Assembly: GCA_963169355.1 (NCBI GenBank)
Contig: CAUJCR010000030.1
Coordinates: 1-35,137, forward strand
Origin: Bacteroidota bacterium
GTDB taxonomy: Bacteria > Bacteroidota > Bacteroidia > B-17B0 > Aurantibacillaceae
DNA: 35,137 nucleotides
Direction of reading: 5' to 3'
Shown here in pieces: positions 15,418 through 24,640 of the stretch. The position numbers and the translations under genes were made by a program. Numbering within the stretch: position 1 is the stretch's first letter; each line of letters starts with the position of its first letter. The notes below the pieces were generated by a model. That model was not told where the DNA came from. It made no database searches and saw only the letters and a list, made by a program, of their open reading frames with translations.

Positions 15418-15858
15418 TTAAATCCTGTTTTTTGCAACAATGGTGCACGTAAATCGAGACACACAGGTTAATTCATTAGCCTCGTTGTAGATTTTAATAT
15501 CCCAAATATGATTCTTTCCAGCAATATTTAATGGTTTGCAAATTGCTTTTACCTTTCCTGAAGATACTGCTTTAATATGATTAGCGTTTATCTCTATTCC
15601 CACTCCAATAAATAACTCTCTATTTACAACAAACAAAGAAGCAACGCTACCCAACGTTTCGGCCAAAACCACATTAGCTCCGCCGTGTAAAATACCAAAA
15701 GGTTGTTTGGTTCTATTATCAACTGGCATAGTAGCTACTAAATAATCATGGCCAATTTCAATAAATTCAATAGCTAATGCTTCACCTAAAGTGTTTTTAT
15801 TTAATTGATTAATTTCGTCTAAACTAGGTGTGGTGTACCAAATTGGCGTTGTGTGCAT
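15418..15858 (-). CDS. Hotdog-fold acyl-CoA thioesterase (PaaI/MenI-like)
   Basis: A 146-residue single hotdog domain. The motif PFGILHGGANVVLAETLGS holds the HGG turn and the likely catalytic Glu of the PaaI/YdiI type. IGVGIEINANHIKAVSSGKV is the following strand pair typical of these enzymes. It probably hydrolyses an acyl-CoA. Candidates are 1,4-dihydroxy-2-naphthoyl-CoA in menaquinone synthesis or aryl-acyl-CoA, and sequence alone does not decide. The gene is 19 bases after the second histidine kinase gene. A TATATTTG box (15881-15888, minus strand), at the end of the kinase gene, could give it its own promoter. Confidence 0.85.
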   Translation of the reverse strand: MHTTPIWYTTPSLDEINQLNKNTLGEALAIEFIEIGHDYLVATMPVDNRTKQPFGILHGGANVVLAETLGSVASLFVVNRELFIGVGIEINANHIKAVSSGKVKAICKPLNIAGKNHIWDIKIYNEANELTCVSRFTCTIVAKNRI

Positions 15859-15877
15859 AAGGCGTTAAATGAATGAA

Positions 15878-17161
15878 CTACAAATATATCTTAAATTTGT
15901 GAGTATGATCTTTATAAGAATAACTAATATGCCAATTAAAAAAATCGGTAATTCGTTTTATTAATGAAAGACCAAGACCTAATGAACCAGAAATGGAATT
16001 TTTATTAAATCGGTCAAAAATAAACTGCCTATCTATTTTTTCAGACGGACTTGTGTTTTCTACAGAAATAAAATCTTCATCCACTGTTACTGTAATTCTT
16101 CCTCCTTCGTCATAATTATATTTTATTGCGTTTATAAATAAATTATTTAATAATATGGAGAGTAAATTTTGATTTAATTCTTTTATAACCTGTTTTTTAA
16201 ATTCCTTGTGTATTGTTATTTGCTTGGCTTCTATAAAATCTTCTAAAATTTCAATTTTTTCGTTAATTGCTTGGTTAATGTTTATCTCCTCGGTTTCAAC
16301 AAACTGTTTGTTTTCTATACGAGTTAATAAAATTAATCCCTCATTTAATTTATGCATACGCTGTGTGGCATGATAAATCTGTTGAAGCTGCTTATATTGT
16401 TTTTCATTATAATTATTATCCTGCAATAGCAGTTCTAGTTTAGTGCTGATAATAGATAATGGTGTTTGTGCCTCATGCGACACATTCTCGGTAAACTCTT
16501 TTAAATTTTGATAATCGGATTGTATTTGATTCGTTAAATCTCTGAGTGTATCATTTAGCAAATGAAATTCCTCTGTATCTGTGTCTTTAAACACTAATTT
16601 ATCTTGTTTTTTTATACTCCATGTTTTAATTTTTGATAATGTATCGTTAAATGGCGACCATAAAAAATCGGAGATATAACGATTAAGAAAGAACAAAATA
16701 AAGAAAGACAACACCAAGAAAACTAAAACCACCCCCGCAATGTATTTACCAATTTTTTTACTCTCGGTAAGCGACATGCACACCGTTACTTCATAAGCTT
16801 GCCCATTTACAGTTGTTTGAAATAATAATTCACGCTGTGTTAACCTTCTATTCTCCTCATTATCACTTACTACGTCATCTTCAAATTCTCTTCCAGTATA
16901 TTCAATAAATTGATTAGTAAATAGTGTTTGTTGCTTAATTTTTCGCACATAAATTTTTTGCCCAATATTCGACATGAACTCATTGGGTGAGATACCTTCA
17001 TTTAGACCATTAATAATTTTTGTTTTAATAACCAGTAGTCGTCTATCGGCTTCTTTATCTAACTTACTTAAAATTATTTCGTAAATAATAAAGATTCCTG
17101 CTGTAAAAAGTAGGATGGTGGTTATTGAGGAATAAATATTTGTTTTAGTAAGTAGTTTCAC
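15878..17161 (-). CDS. Two-component sensor histidine kinase
   Basis: A 427-residue kinase with transmembrane segments at about 12-31 and 138-160 and a short external loop of about 105 residues. The kinase core has H-box KEFTENVSHEAQTPLSIIST (phospho-His229), N-box LLNNLFINAIKYN and G2 SGSLGLGLSLIKRI. The G1 motif is reduced: VTVDEDFISVENTSPSEKI lacks a clear DxGxG, as is common in small Bacteroidota kinases of this type. The start is GTG at 17161, eight bases after the stop of the regulator gene, so the two are co-translated. The signal is unknown. Confidence 0.9.
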   Translation of the reverse strand: MKLLTKTNIYSSITTILLFTAGIFIIYEIILSKLDKEADRRLLVIKTKIINGLNEGISPNEFMSNIGQKIYVRKIKQQTLFTNQFIEYTGREFEDDVVSDNEENRRLTQRELLFQTTVNGQAYEVTVCMSLTESKKIGKYIAGVVLVFLVLSFFILFFLNRYISDFLWSPFNDTLSKIKTWSIKKQDKLVFKDTDTEEFHLLNDTLRDLTNQIQSDYQNLKEFTENVSHEAQTPLSIISTKLELLLQDNNYNEKQYKQLQQIYHATQRMHKLNEGLILLTRIENKQFVETEEININQAINEKIEILEDFIEAKQITIHKEFKKQVIKELNQNLLSILLNNLFINAIKYNYDEGGRITVTVDEDFISVENTSPSEKIDRQFIFDRFNKNSISGSLGLGLSLIKRITDFFNWHISYSYKDHTHKFKIYL

Positions 17162-17169
17162 TTACAAGA

Positions 17170-17844
17170 TTAATCTTTAAACTTATATCCCATGCCATAC
17201 ACCACTTTTATGTAATTAGTGATGCCAGCTTCGTTTAATTTTTTCTTTAAGTTTTTTATTTGACTATAAACAAAATCAAAAGAAGAAGCCATCTCGGCCT
17301 TATCGCCCCAAATGGAATCAGCAAGTGCTTCTTTTGTTATTAAATGAGTGGGGCTACTTGCTAAAAAAACTAATATTTCATATTCTTTTTTAGTTAATTG
17401 CAACTGGGTGCCATTAGCAATTACTTTTTTTTCAGTGGTATCTATCTCCAATCCATCAAACGAAAGCGTGTTTTTACCTCCAAAGTTTCTTCGGCGTAAT
17501 ACAGAATATAAACGAGCGTTTAGTTCCGATAAATGAAAGGGTTTTGTTAAATAATCATCAGCGCCAATTTTCAGTCCCTCTAATTTATCCTCTAAGGCAT
17601 TTTTTGCCGTAATCATAATCACACCCATTTCAGGACTATTTTTCTTAATGTACTCTACAACCTCCATACCCGAACCATCAGGCAAACCAATATCTACTAG
17701 TGCACAACTATATACTAAATCAGAGAGTTTTTGAGTGGCACTTTTTACCGTGGTAGCAAAATCGCATTTGTAACCATTCTCAGATAGGTAATCTACCACA
17801 TCTTCTCTTAATGATTTTTCGTCTTCGATAATTAAGATTCTCAT
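17170..17844 (-). CDS. OmpR-family response regulator
   Basis: A 224-residue regulator. The receiver has acidic residues EDE (7-9), phospho-acceptor Asp51 in CALVDIGLPDGSG, Thr79 and Lys101 in LTKPFHLSEL. The winged-helix output domain (about 128-222) has LTKKEYEILVFLAS, ALADSIWGDKAEMASSFDFV and VYGMGYKF. It is the first gene of the pair and its kinase follows after eight bases. This order (regulator first) differs from the rprX-rprY pair at 8371-10667, so it is a separate system. Confidence 0.92.
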   Translation of the reverse strand: MRILIIEDEKSLREDVVDYLSENGYKCDFATTVKSATQKLSDLVYSCALVDIGLPDGSGMEVVEYIKKNSPEMGVIMITAKNALEDKLEGLKIGADDYLTKPFHLSELNARLYSVLRRRNFGGKNTLSFDGLEIDTTEKKVIANGTQLQLTKKEYEILVFLASSPTHLITKEALADSIWGDKAEMASSFDFVYSQIKNLKKKLNEAGITNYIKVVYGMGYKFKD

Positions 17845-17941
17845 AACAATAAATTTTATAGTCGTTCTAAATGTAAATAAATTTAAAAATAAAATTTGAA
17901 TTTCAGAAATAATACCATTTATAATTGATTTTCAAGTTAAT

Positions 17942-17979
17942 AAAAAAAGGTTGCCTAATACAGACAACCTTTTTTTTTA
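17942..17979 (-). terminator. Intrinsic terminator of groEL
   Basis: Arms AAAGGTTG and CAACCTTT around a short loop, followed on the minus strand by a T run. It lies 22 bases after the groEL stop. Confidence 0.85.
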
Positions 17980-18000
17980 TAAATTTAGGTTTTTATGGAA

Positions 18001-19674
<1,674 letters not shown>

Positions 19675-19729
19675 TTACTTATCTGTTTTGTTAATTGATT
19701 TTTTGGTTAAATGAAATAAATGCCAAATA

Positions 19730-20014
19730 CTAAATAATGGCATAAATATCACTTTCACGCATAATTAATAATTCTTTACCATCTACTTGCAATTCAGTAC
19801 CAGAATATTTACCGTATAATACGGTGTCACCTACTTTTACAGTCATTGGTTCGTCCTTTTTACCATTACCTACCGCTACTACTTTACCTTTCATTGGTTT
19901 TTCTTTTGCGGTATCAGGTATAATTAAGCCACCTGCTGTTTTTGTTTCGGCTGGAGCTGGTTCTACCAACACTCTATCTGCCAATGGTTTTACGTTTACA
20001 CTTGTTTTTGCCAT
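19730..20014 (-). CDS. groES: Co-chaperonin GroES (10 kDa)
   Basis: A 94-residue heptamer subunit that caps GroEL. Typical motifs are [20 protein letters not shown], the mobile loop [15 protein letters not shown], and [15 protein letters not shown]. It is the first gene of the groES-groEL operon. The 270 bases upstream, up to the spare tRNA fragment, hold no gene; a weak TAATATTG box lies at 20102-20109 (minus strand). Confidence 0.97.
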   Translation of the reverse strand: MAKTSVNVKPLADRVLVEPAPAETKTAGGLIIPDTAKEKPMKGKVVAVGNGKKDEPMTVKVGDTVLYGKYSGTELQVDGKELLIMRESDIYAII

Positions 20015-20258
20015 AATTTTATGTTATTTGTTAGTTAGTTTAAATTTTCGATTCCTTTTTGTCTAAAAATGTGCCAATGGTATTTATTTAAAAAAACGCG
20101 ACAATATTACGGTTTTTGTGGCTACAATTTGTAAAAAATGTCAGTTTTGTAGCGTGAAAAATGCATGAGATAGTAATTTGTAGTGAGAGTTAAAATAACT
20201 AGCCCTAGGGTAATAAATAAAGATTATTCGAAAAATAAAGCTCTCTGGCTTGGTATGG

Positions 20259-20275
20259 AACAAATTAAATTTGTT
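20259..20275. promoter_or_regulatory. Short perfect inverted repeat
   Basis: AACAAATT and AATTTGTT are separated by one base, between the spare tRNA fragment and groES. It looks like an operator for a dimeric regulator, but AT-rich DNA gives such repeats by chance. Nothing else is seen in the interval 20110-20288. Confidence 0.2.
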
Positions 20276-20294
20276 TCTAAGATAAAACAAAAAA

Positions 20295-20316
20295 AACCTC
20301 ACATTTCTGTGAGGTT
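20295..20316 (-). terminator. Duplicated tRNA terminator (distal copy)
   Basis: Hairpin arms AACCTCAC and GTGAGGTT, followed on the minus strand by eight T. It matches the terminator directly behind tRNA-Val (20621-20642) with a single base difference, in the loop region. Confidence 0.85.
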
Positions 20317-20365
20317 TAAATGGTGGGAGATACAGGGTTCGTCCGCCGCGGCGGACTGTGACCCC
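20317..20365 (-). repeat. Spare 3' fragment of tRNA-Val, interrupted by a palindrome
   Basis: On the minus strand it reads GGGGTCACAG, a 14-base palindrome TCCGCCGCGGCGGA, then CGAACCCTGTATCTCCCACC. This is the T-arm, acceptor 3' strand and CCA of tRNA-Val, with the bases GTT of the T-loop region replaced by the palindrome. The first G is also the last base of the GIY-YIG stop codon. There is no 5' half, so it cannot make a tRNA. Confidence 0.9.
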
Positions 20366-20610
20366 TAAATATTAAAATTTAATTTAATCCAATCCCTGCC
20401 AACTCCTGTTTTTAAATATTTTTCCCTGCTCATTGCTTCAGCTCTTGTATTGTACGATTCATAATAAACTAAGCGCCAAGGTCCTTTATTCTTGGTAAAA
20501 CCACCTAGAGTTCCATTGTTGTGTTCATCTATTCTTTTTTCCAAATTTTCAGTTTGACCAATATATTTAACTGAATGTGAATCTGAATATATAATGTAAG
20601 TATAATACAT
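20365..20610 (-). CDS. Small GIY-YIG endonuclease inserted behind tRNA-Val
   Basis: An 81-residue single GIY-YIG domain. The motifs are YYTYIIYS (GIY strand, 2-9), KYIGQT (YIG, 15-20), the catalytic Arg26 in NLEKRIDEHN, and the metal-binding Glu63 in RAEAMSREKYLKTGVG. The domain is complete, so it is probably an active nuclease. An upstream start at 20628 would lie inside the tRNA terminator, so the ATG at 20610 is chosen. The gene sits between two copies of the tRNA-Val 3' end plus terminator, and its stop codon shares a base with the distal copy. This layout suggests a minimal mobile or homing cassette. Such proteins are often mis-named as UvrC subunits; there is no UvrC-specific part here. 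Confidence 0.88.
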   Translation of the reverse strand: MYYTYIIYSDSHSVKYIGQTENLEKRIDEHNNGTLGGFTKNKGPWRLVYYESYNTRAEAMSREKYLKTGVGRDWIKLNFNI

Positions 20611-20620
20611 ATAACAAAAA

Positions 20621-20642
20621 AACCTCACGTTTCTGTGAGGTT
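20621..20642 (-). terminator. Terminator behind tRNA-Val
   Basis: Hairpin arms AACCTCAC and GTGAGGTT with a seven-T run on the minus strand, starting five bases after the CCA of the tRNA. The T run ends five bases before the ATG of the GIY-YIG gene. Confidence 0.85.
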
Positions 20643-20646
20643 TAAA

Positions 20647-20724
20647 TGGTGGGAGATACAGGGTTCGAACCTGTGACCCCCTGCTTGTAAGGCAGGTGCT
20701 CTGAACCAGCTGAGCTAATCTCCC
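20647..20724 (-). tRNA. tRNA-Val (anticodon TAC), CCA encoded
   Basis: A full cloverleaf on the minus strand: acceptor GGGAGAT/ATCTCCC, D-arm TAGCTCAGCTGG, anticodon stem CCTGC/GCAGG with loop TTACAA giving anticodon TAC, T-arm ACAGG-TTCGAAC-CCTGT, discriminator A and encoded CCA. Its 3' end is the site next to which the GIY-YIG cassette sits. Confidence 0.95.
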
Positions 20725-20863
20725 ATTTTAAAAAAGAACTTTAATTTGATGTTACTCAAATTCCCCTATGCTTGTTGTTCTCACTTTGGGGTTGCAAATA
20801 TAATGGCTTTTTTTAATCTCACAAAAAATTATCAAAAAAAATCGTGATTTTTTTTTGTCAATT

Positions 20864-22270
20864 TTAAATATGAATAGCTCTTTTGCCCGTTGCGTCTAAA
20901 GCTGCTTCTTTTAAGCTCTCGGTAAAGGTTGGATGCGCATGGCAGATTCTCGAAATATCTTCGGCACTTGCTCTATATTCCATCGCTACTACTGCCTCGG
21001 CAATCATATCAGCTGCACGTGGACCAATCATGTGTACGCCTAATATCTCATCGGTAGCTTCATCAGCTAAAACTTTTATAAAACCATCTGTATCCATGCT
21101 TGCACGTGCACGTCCACTTGCTTTAAATGGGAATGAACCTGTTTTGTATTTAATGCCTTTTTCTTTCAACTGTTCCTCGGTTTGACCTACGGCAGCCACT
21201 TCTGGCCAAGTATAAACAACGCCCGGAATTAAGTTGTAATTAATGTGTGGTTTTTGCCCTGCTAATTGTTCTGCAACATACACCCCTTCTTCTTCAGCTT
21301 TGTGAGCTAACATAGCGCCTACTACTACATCGCCAATAGCATAAATATTATCAGCGCTTGTTTTTAAGTGCGCATCTACTTCTACTCTACCTCTGTTATC
21401 TAACTTTACTCCTGCTTTCTCAACATTTAAACCCTCAGTATATGGCTTACGTCCTACCGACATAAGCACATAATCTCCTTTTAACTCTATTTTCTCACCC
21501 TTGCCATTATCAGCAGTAACCGTTACTTCTTTTCCTTTAGAAACAACGCTTTCCACTTTGTGCTTCATGAAAAATTCCATCTTTAAGTCTTTTTTCAATA
21601 CACGCTGTAATTCCTTCCCTAAGCCTGCATCCATTGTAGGAATTAATCTATCCATAAATTCCACCACCGAAACTTTTGCACCTAATCGTGCATAAACACT
21701 GCCCAATTCTAAACCTATAACACCTCCACCAATAACAATTAAATGTTTTGGAACTTCTTGTAATTCGAGTGCTTCGGTAGAAGTTATAATGCGTTTTTTA
21801 TCAACCTCAATACCTGGTAACGACGATGGTTTAGAACCTGTAGCAATAATTGTTTTCGTTGATTCAATTTGCTCTTTAGTACCATCAGCCTTTGTAATAT
21901 TAATTTTAGTATTACTCTCAAAACTTCCTACCCCAGTATAAACTGTAATTTTATTTTTCTTCATTAAAAAGCTAATGCCATCGCATGTCATTTTAATAAC
22001 GCCACGCTTACGCTCAATCATTTGTTTGATGTTTACCTTTGGAGATTTAACTTCAATACCATGTTCCTCAAAATGATGCACCGCATTAAAATAATGTTCA
22101 GATGAATCTAAAAGTGCCTTTGAAGGAATACATCCTACATTTAAGCACGTTCCACCCAAAGTTGCATATTTTTCTATTAATGCTGTCTTCATGCCTAATT
22201 GTGCGCAACGAATGGCTGCTACATAACCACCAGGTCCCGAACCAATTACGGTTACATCAAATTTTTCCAT
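20864..22270 (-). CDS. lpdA: Dihydrolipoyl dehydrogenase (E3)
   Basis: A 468-residue FAD enzyme that reoxidises the lipoyl groups of 2-oxo-acid dehydrogenase complexes with NAD+. Visible: FAD loop IGSGPGGYVAAI (9-20), redox disulfide GGTCLNVGCIPSK (Cys42 and Cys47), NAD loop IGGGVIGLELGSV, FAD contact IYAIGDVV, and C-terminal catalytic His446/Glu451 in HAHPTFTESLKEA. The gene is alone; a TAAATTTG box (22305-22312, minus strand) fits a -7 promoter element 35 bases before the start. Confidence 0.97.
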   Translation of the reverse strand: MEKFDVTVIGSGPGGYVAAIRCAQLGMKTALIEKYATLGGTCLNVGCIPSKALLDSSEHYFNAVHHFEEHGIEVKSPKVNIKQMIERKRGVIKMTCDGISFLMKKNKITVYTGVGSFESNTKINITKADGTKEQIESTKTIIATGSKPSSLPGIEVDKKRIITSTEALELQEVPKHLIVIGGGVIGLELGSVYARLGAKVSVVEFMDRLIPTMDAGLGKELQRVLKKDLKMEFFMKHKVESVVSKGKEVTVTADNGKGEKIELKGDYVLMSVGRKPYTEGLNVEKAGVKLDNRGRVEVDAHLKTSADNIYAIGDVVVGAMLAHKAEEEGVYVAEQLAGQKPHINYNLIPGVVYTWPEVAAVGQTEEQLKEKGIKYKTGSFPFKASGRARASMDTDGFIKVLADEATDEILGVHMIGPRAADMIAEAVVAMEYRASAEDISRICHAHPTFTESLKEAALDATGKRAIHI

Positions 22271-22377
22271 ATATACTGAAATTTAGTTTAAATTTAATTG
22301 AAGACAAATTTACTAAAAAAGCTGAGAGCTACGCTAAAAAAACGACCTGATAATTTGGGTTGAGATAATATGACAAA

Positions 22378-23346
22378 CTACAATTCCAGTTTATCAATAT
22401 TTAAGGTTAGATTTCTTAAATCTTGTTTCATAAGCTTAATGGTTGATTCTATTTGATCGTACATATTAGCCCTATTTTCTAGTTGATCGGTAGTGTATTT
22501 ACCGCCATCGCTAAAGTAAATCTCTAATTTTCGGTTATCTGTTGTTGATTTTGAGGCATTTACCTGACCGAAACTTTTCCAATTATTTATTAATTGTTCT
22601 CTTAATGATATTTCGCCAGCATGGTTTGGATTAGCATAGTTAAGATAATACCAAATTGAGGGAGGATAAACAGAAGATGTTTCTGTGGCCAACCAGATTT
22701 CTCGTAACACATTTCTAGAGTGCTTTAATTCAATTTTACGATGATTGGTTAAGATGAGCACCCCAATTAAAGCATCAGCAACACCTACACTTATTCCAAT
22801 TACATCGCCTGTAACGCCCTCATCATGTGTGCCCACTAAAACAGCTGTAGCAATAGCCGACAAAGAACCAAGTATAATGGAACCAACCGTTAATTTGGTT
22901 TCTGCCTGCATCTCTTTCTCTTTTAAAAATGAGGCTATTTGATTAATCCTCTCTTCTTCGCAATCCAACTCTGCTGTTACTGCCGATATTTCTAAAGAAG
23001 TTAAATCAATTCTATTATTAATCTTTTGTCGAAGTTGAATAACATCCAACTGCCCTTGCACGGTTTTGTTTTGTTTAACCGCATTTAAAGTGTTTAAATA
23101 CTCCGATAATAAATTTAAAGCACCAATAGCATGTGCTACATTAATATCCTTAGGTGTAAAATAACGACTAAGTTGAGTATCTACTGCTAACTCATATATA
23201 GGTTTAGGAATATCATTTTTAGTGTAATGATTTGTGTTTTCTTGATTACAGTTACTTTTATTAATCTGAGTTAATAATGCCGTATTCTTTTTTGAAACAC
23301 AAGCTGTAAAAAGAAAAACAACAATTCCTAAACTAACAAACCGCAT
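22378..23346 (-). CDS. Hypothetical lipoprotein with an internal hydrophobic hairpin
   Basis: A 322-residue protein I do not recognise. A lipoprotein signal (VVFLFTACVSKK, lipidated Cys16) starts it. A helical region with coiled-coil character (about 85-150) leads to two hydrophobic, Gly/Ala-rich segments (about 151-171 and 180-200) that could form a membrane hairpin. A charged C-terminal half ends in another likely coiled coil (about 288-320). It lies 16 bases after serS on the same strand and is probably the last gene of that transcript. No enzyme motif is seen. Confidence 0.75.
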   Translation of the reverse strand: MRFVSLGIVVFLFTACVSKKNTALLTQINKSNCNQENTNHYTKNDIPKPIYELAVDTQLSRYFTPKDINVAHAIGALNLLSEYLNTLNAVKQNKTVQGQLDVIQLRQKINNRIDLTSLEISAVTAELDCEEERINQIASFLKEKEMQAETKLTVGSIILGSLSAIATAVLVGTHDEGVTGDVIGISVGVADALIGVLILTNHRKIELKHSRNVLREIWLATETSSVYPPSIWYYLNYANPNHAGEISLREQLINNWKSFGQVNASKSTTDNRKLEIYFSDGGKYTTDQLENRANMYDQIESTIKLMKQDLRNLTLNIDKLEL

Positions 23347-23362
23347 TGATGAGTTACTTTAG

Positions 23363-24637
23363 TTAATTAATCATATCAAATCCTACGTAAGGAACTAATA
23401 CTTTTGGTATTTTAATGCCATTTTCGGTTTGGTTGTTTTCTAGCAATGAAGCAACAATGCGTGGTAACGCCAAAGCACTTCCATTTAAGCTATGCGCCAA
23501 TTGTGTTTTACCATCGTTACCCTTAAAACGGCATTTTAAACGGTTGGTTTGAAAACTCTCGAAGTTAGAAACAGAACTTACCTCTAACCAACGTTGCTGA
23601 GCTGCACTCCACACTTCCATATCATAAGTAAGTGCCGATGCAAAACTCATATCGCCACCACATAATTTTAAAGTGCGGAATGGTAATTCTAATTCTTTTA
23701 AAATTCCTGCCACAAACTCACGCATGTTTTCTAGTGTTTCATACGATTTATCAGGATGTGCAATTTGTACAATTTCTACTTTATCAAATTGGTGTAAACG
23801 ATTTAAACCTCGCACATCTTTTCCGTAGCTTCCTGCTTCTCTTCTAAAACAAGGGGTGTAGCCACAATTTTTTATGGGCAAGTCGCTTTCTTTTAAAATA
23901 ACATCGCGATAAATATTAGTGATAGGCACCTCGGCTGTTGGAATTAAATATAAATCATCCACTTGGCAATGATACATTTGTCCTTCCTTATCTGGTAATT
24001 GCCCTGTTCCATAACCACTATCTGCATTTACTAAAATAGGAGGTTGTACTTCTAAATAACCTTCGCTAGTGGCTTTATCTAAAAAATAATTAATTAAACC
24101 ACGTTGTAGTCGAGCGCCTTTTCCTTTATATACTGGGAAACCAGCTCCTGTTAATTTTACACCAAGTTCAAAATCAATTAAATTGTATTTGCTTGTCAAC
24201 TCCCAATGTGGTTGCGCATTAGCTGGCAAAGTAGGCTTTACACCATGTTCAAAAACAGTTAAATTATCTTCGGGCGTTTTTCCTACTGGTACAGATAAAT
24301 TAGGCGTATTAGGTACGGTAACTAAAATAGCATGAATTTCAACTTCAATAGCTTTTAAGTTTTCATCTAGTTGTTTTTCGTTTTGCTTTAGTTCGGCTGT
24401 TTTTGCTTTCAGCACTTCTGCTTCGTCTTTTTTGCCCGATTTCATTAACTCACCAATTTGTTTAGCAAGCGTATTTGCTTCGGCTTTAAGGTCATCGGCT
24501 TGTTTTTGTGCAGCCTTTCGTTTGTTATCTAATTCAATCACTGATTGAATAATCGTTTCAGCATCTTTAAAGTTTTTAATAGCTAAACGTTTTAATACAT
24601 CTTCTTTGTTGTCTCTGATATACGCTAGTTGTAACAT
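23363..24637 (-). CDS. serS: Seryl-tRNA synthetase
   Basis: A 424-residue class II synthetase that charges tRNA-Ser. The N-terminal long coiled-coil arm (about 30-105, rich in Lys, Glu and Ala) binds the tRNA. The catalytic core has TAEVPITNIYRDVIL (motif 1 region), CFRREAGSYGKDVRGLNRLH (motif 2), and NGSALALPRIVASLLEN (motif 3). It begins three bases after the stop of the M64 peptidase gene, so the essential gene is read from a transcript that also carries two exported proteins. Confidence 0.97.
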   Translation of the reverse strand: MLQLAYIRDNKEDVLKRLAIKNFKDAETIIQSVIELDNKRKAAQKQADDLKAEANTLAKQIGELMKSGKKDEAEVLKAKTAELKQNEKQLDENLKAIEVEIHAILVTVPNTPNLSVPVGKTPEDNLTVFEHGVKPTLPANAQPHWELTSKYNLIDFELGVKLTGAGFPVYKGKGARLQRGLINYFLDKATSEGYLEVQPPILVNADSGYGTGQLPDKEGQMYHCQVDDLYLIPTAEVPITNIYRDVILKESDLPIKNCGYTPCFRREAGSYGKDVRGLNRLHQFDKVEIVQIAHPDKSYETLENMREFVAGILKELELPFRTLKLCGGDMSFASALTYDMEVWSAAQQRWLEVSSVSNFESFQTNRLKCRFKGNDGKTQLAHSLNGSALALPRIVASLLENNQTENGIKIPKVLVPYVGFDMIN

Positions 24638-24640
24638 ATC

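Noticed and set aside
20015..20180. CIRCE/HrcA operator upstream of groES
   Set aside because: No TTAGCACTC-N9-GAGTGCTAA type repeat is present in this interval.
20295..20365. Second tRNA-Val gene
   Set aside because: Only the 3' third is present and the T-loop is replaced by a palindrome; no D-arm or anticodon arm exists.
20183..20368. Plus-strand open frame of 61 codons
   Set aside because: It crosses the tRNA terminator copy and the spare tRNA fragment in antisense; it is a shadow of those elements.
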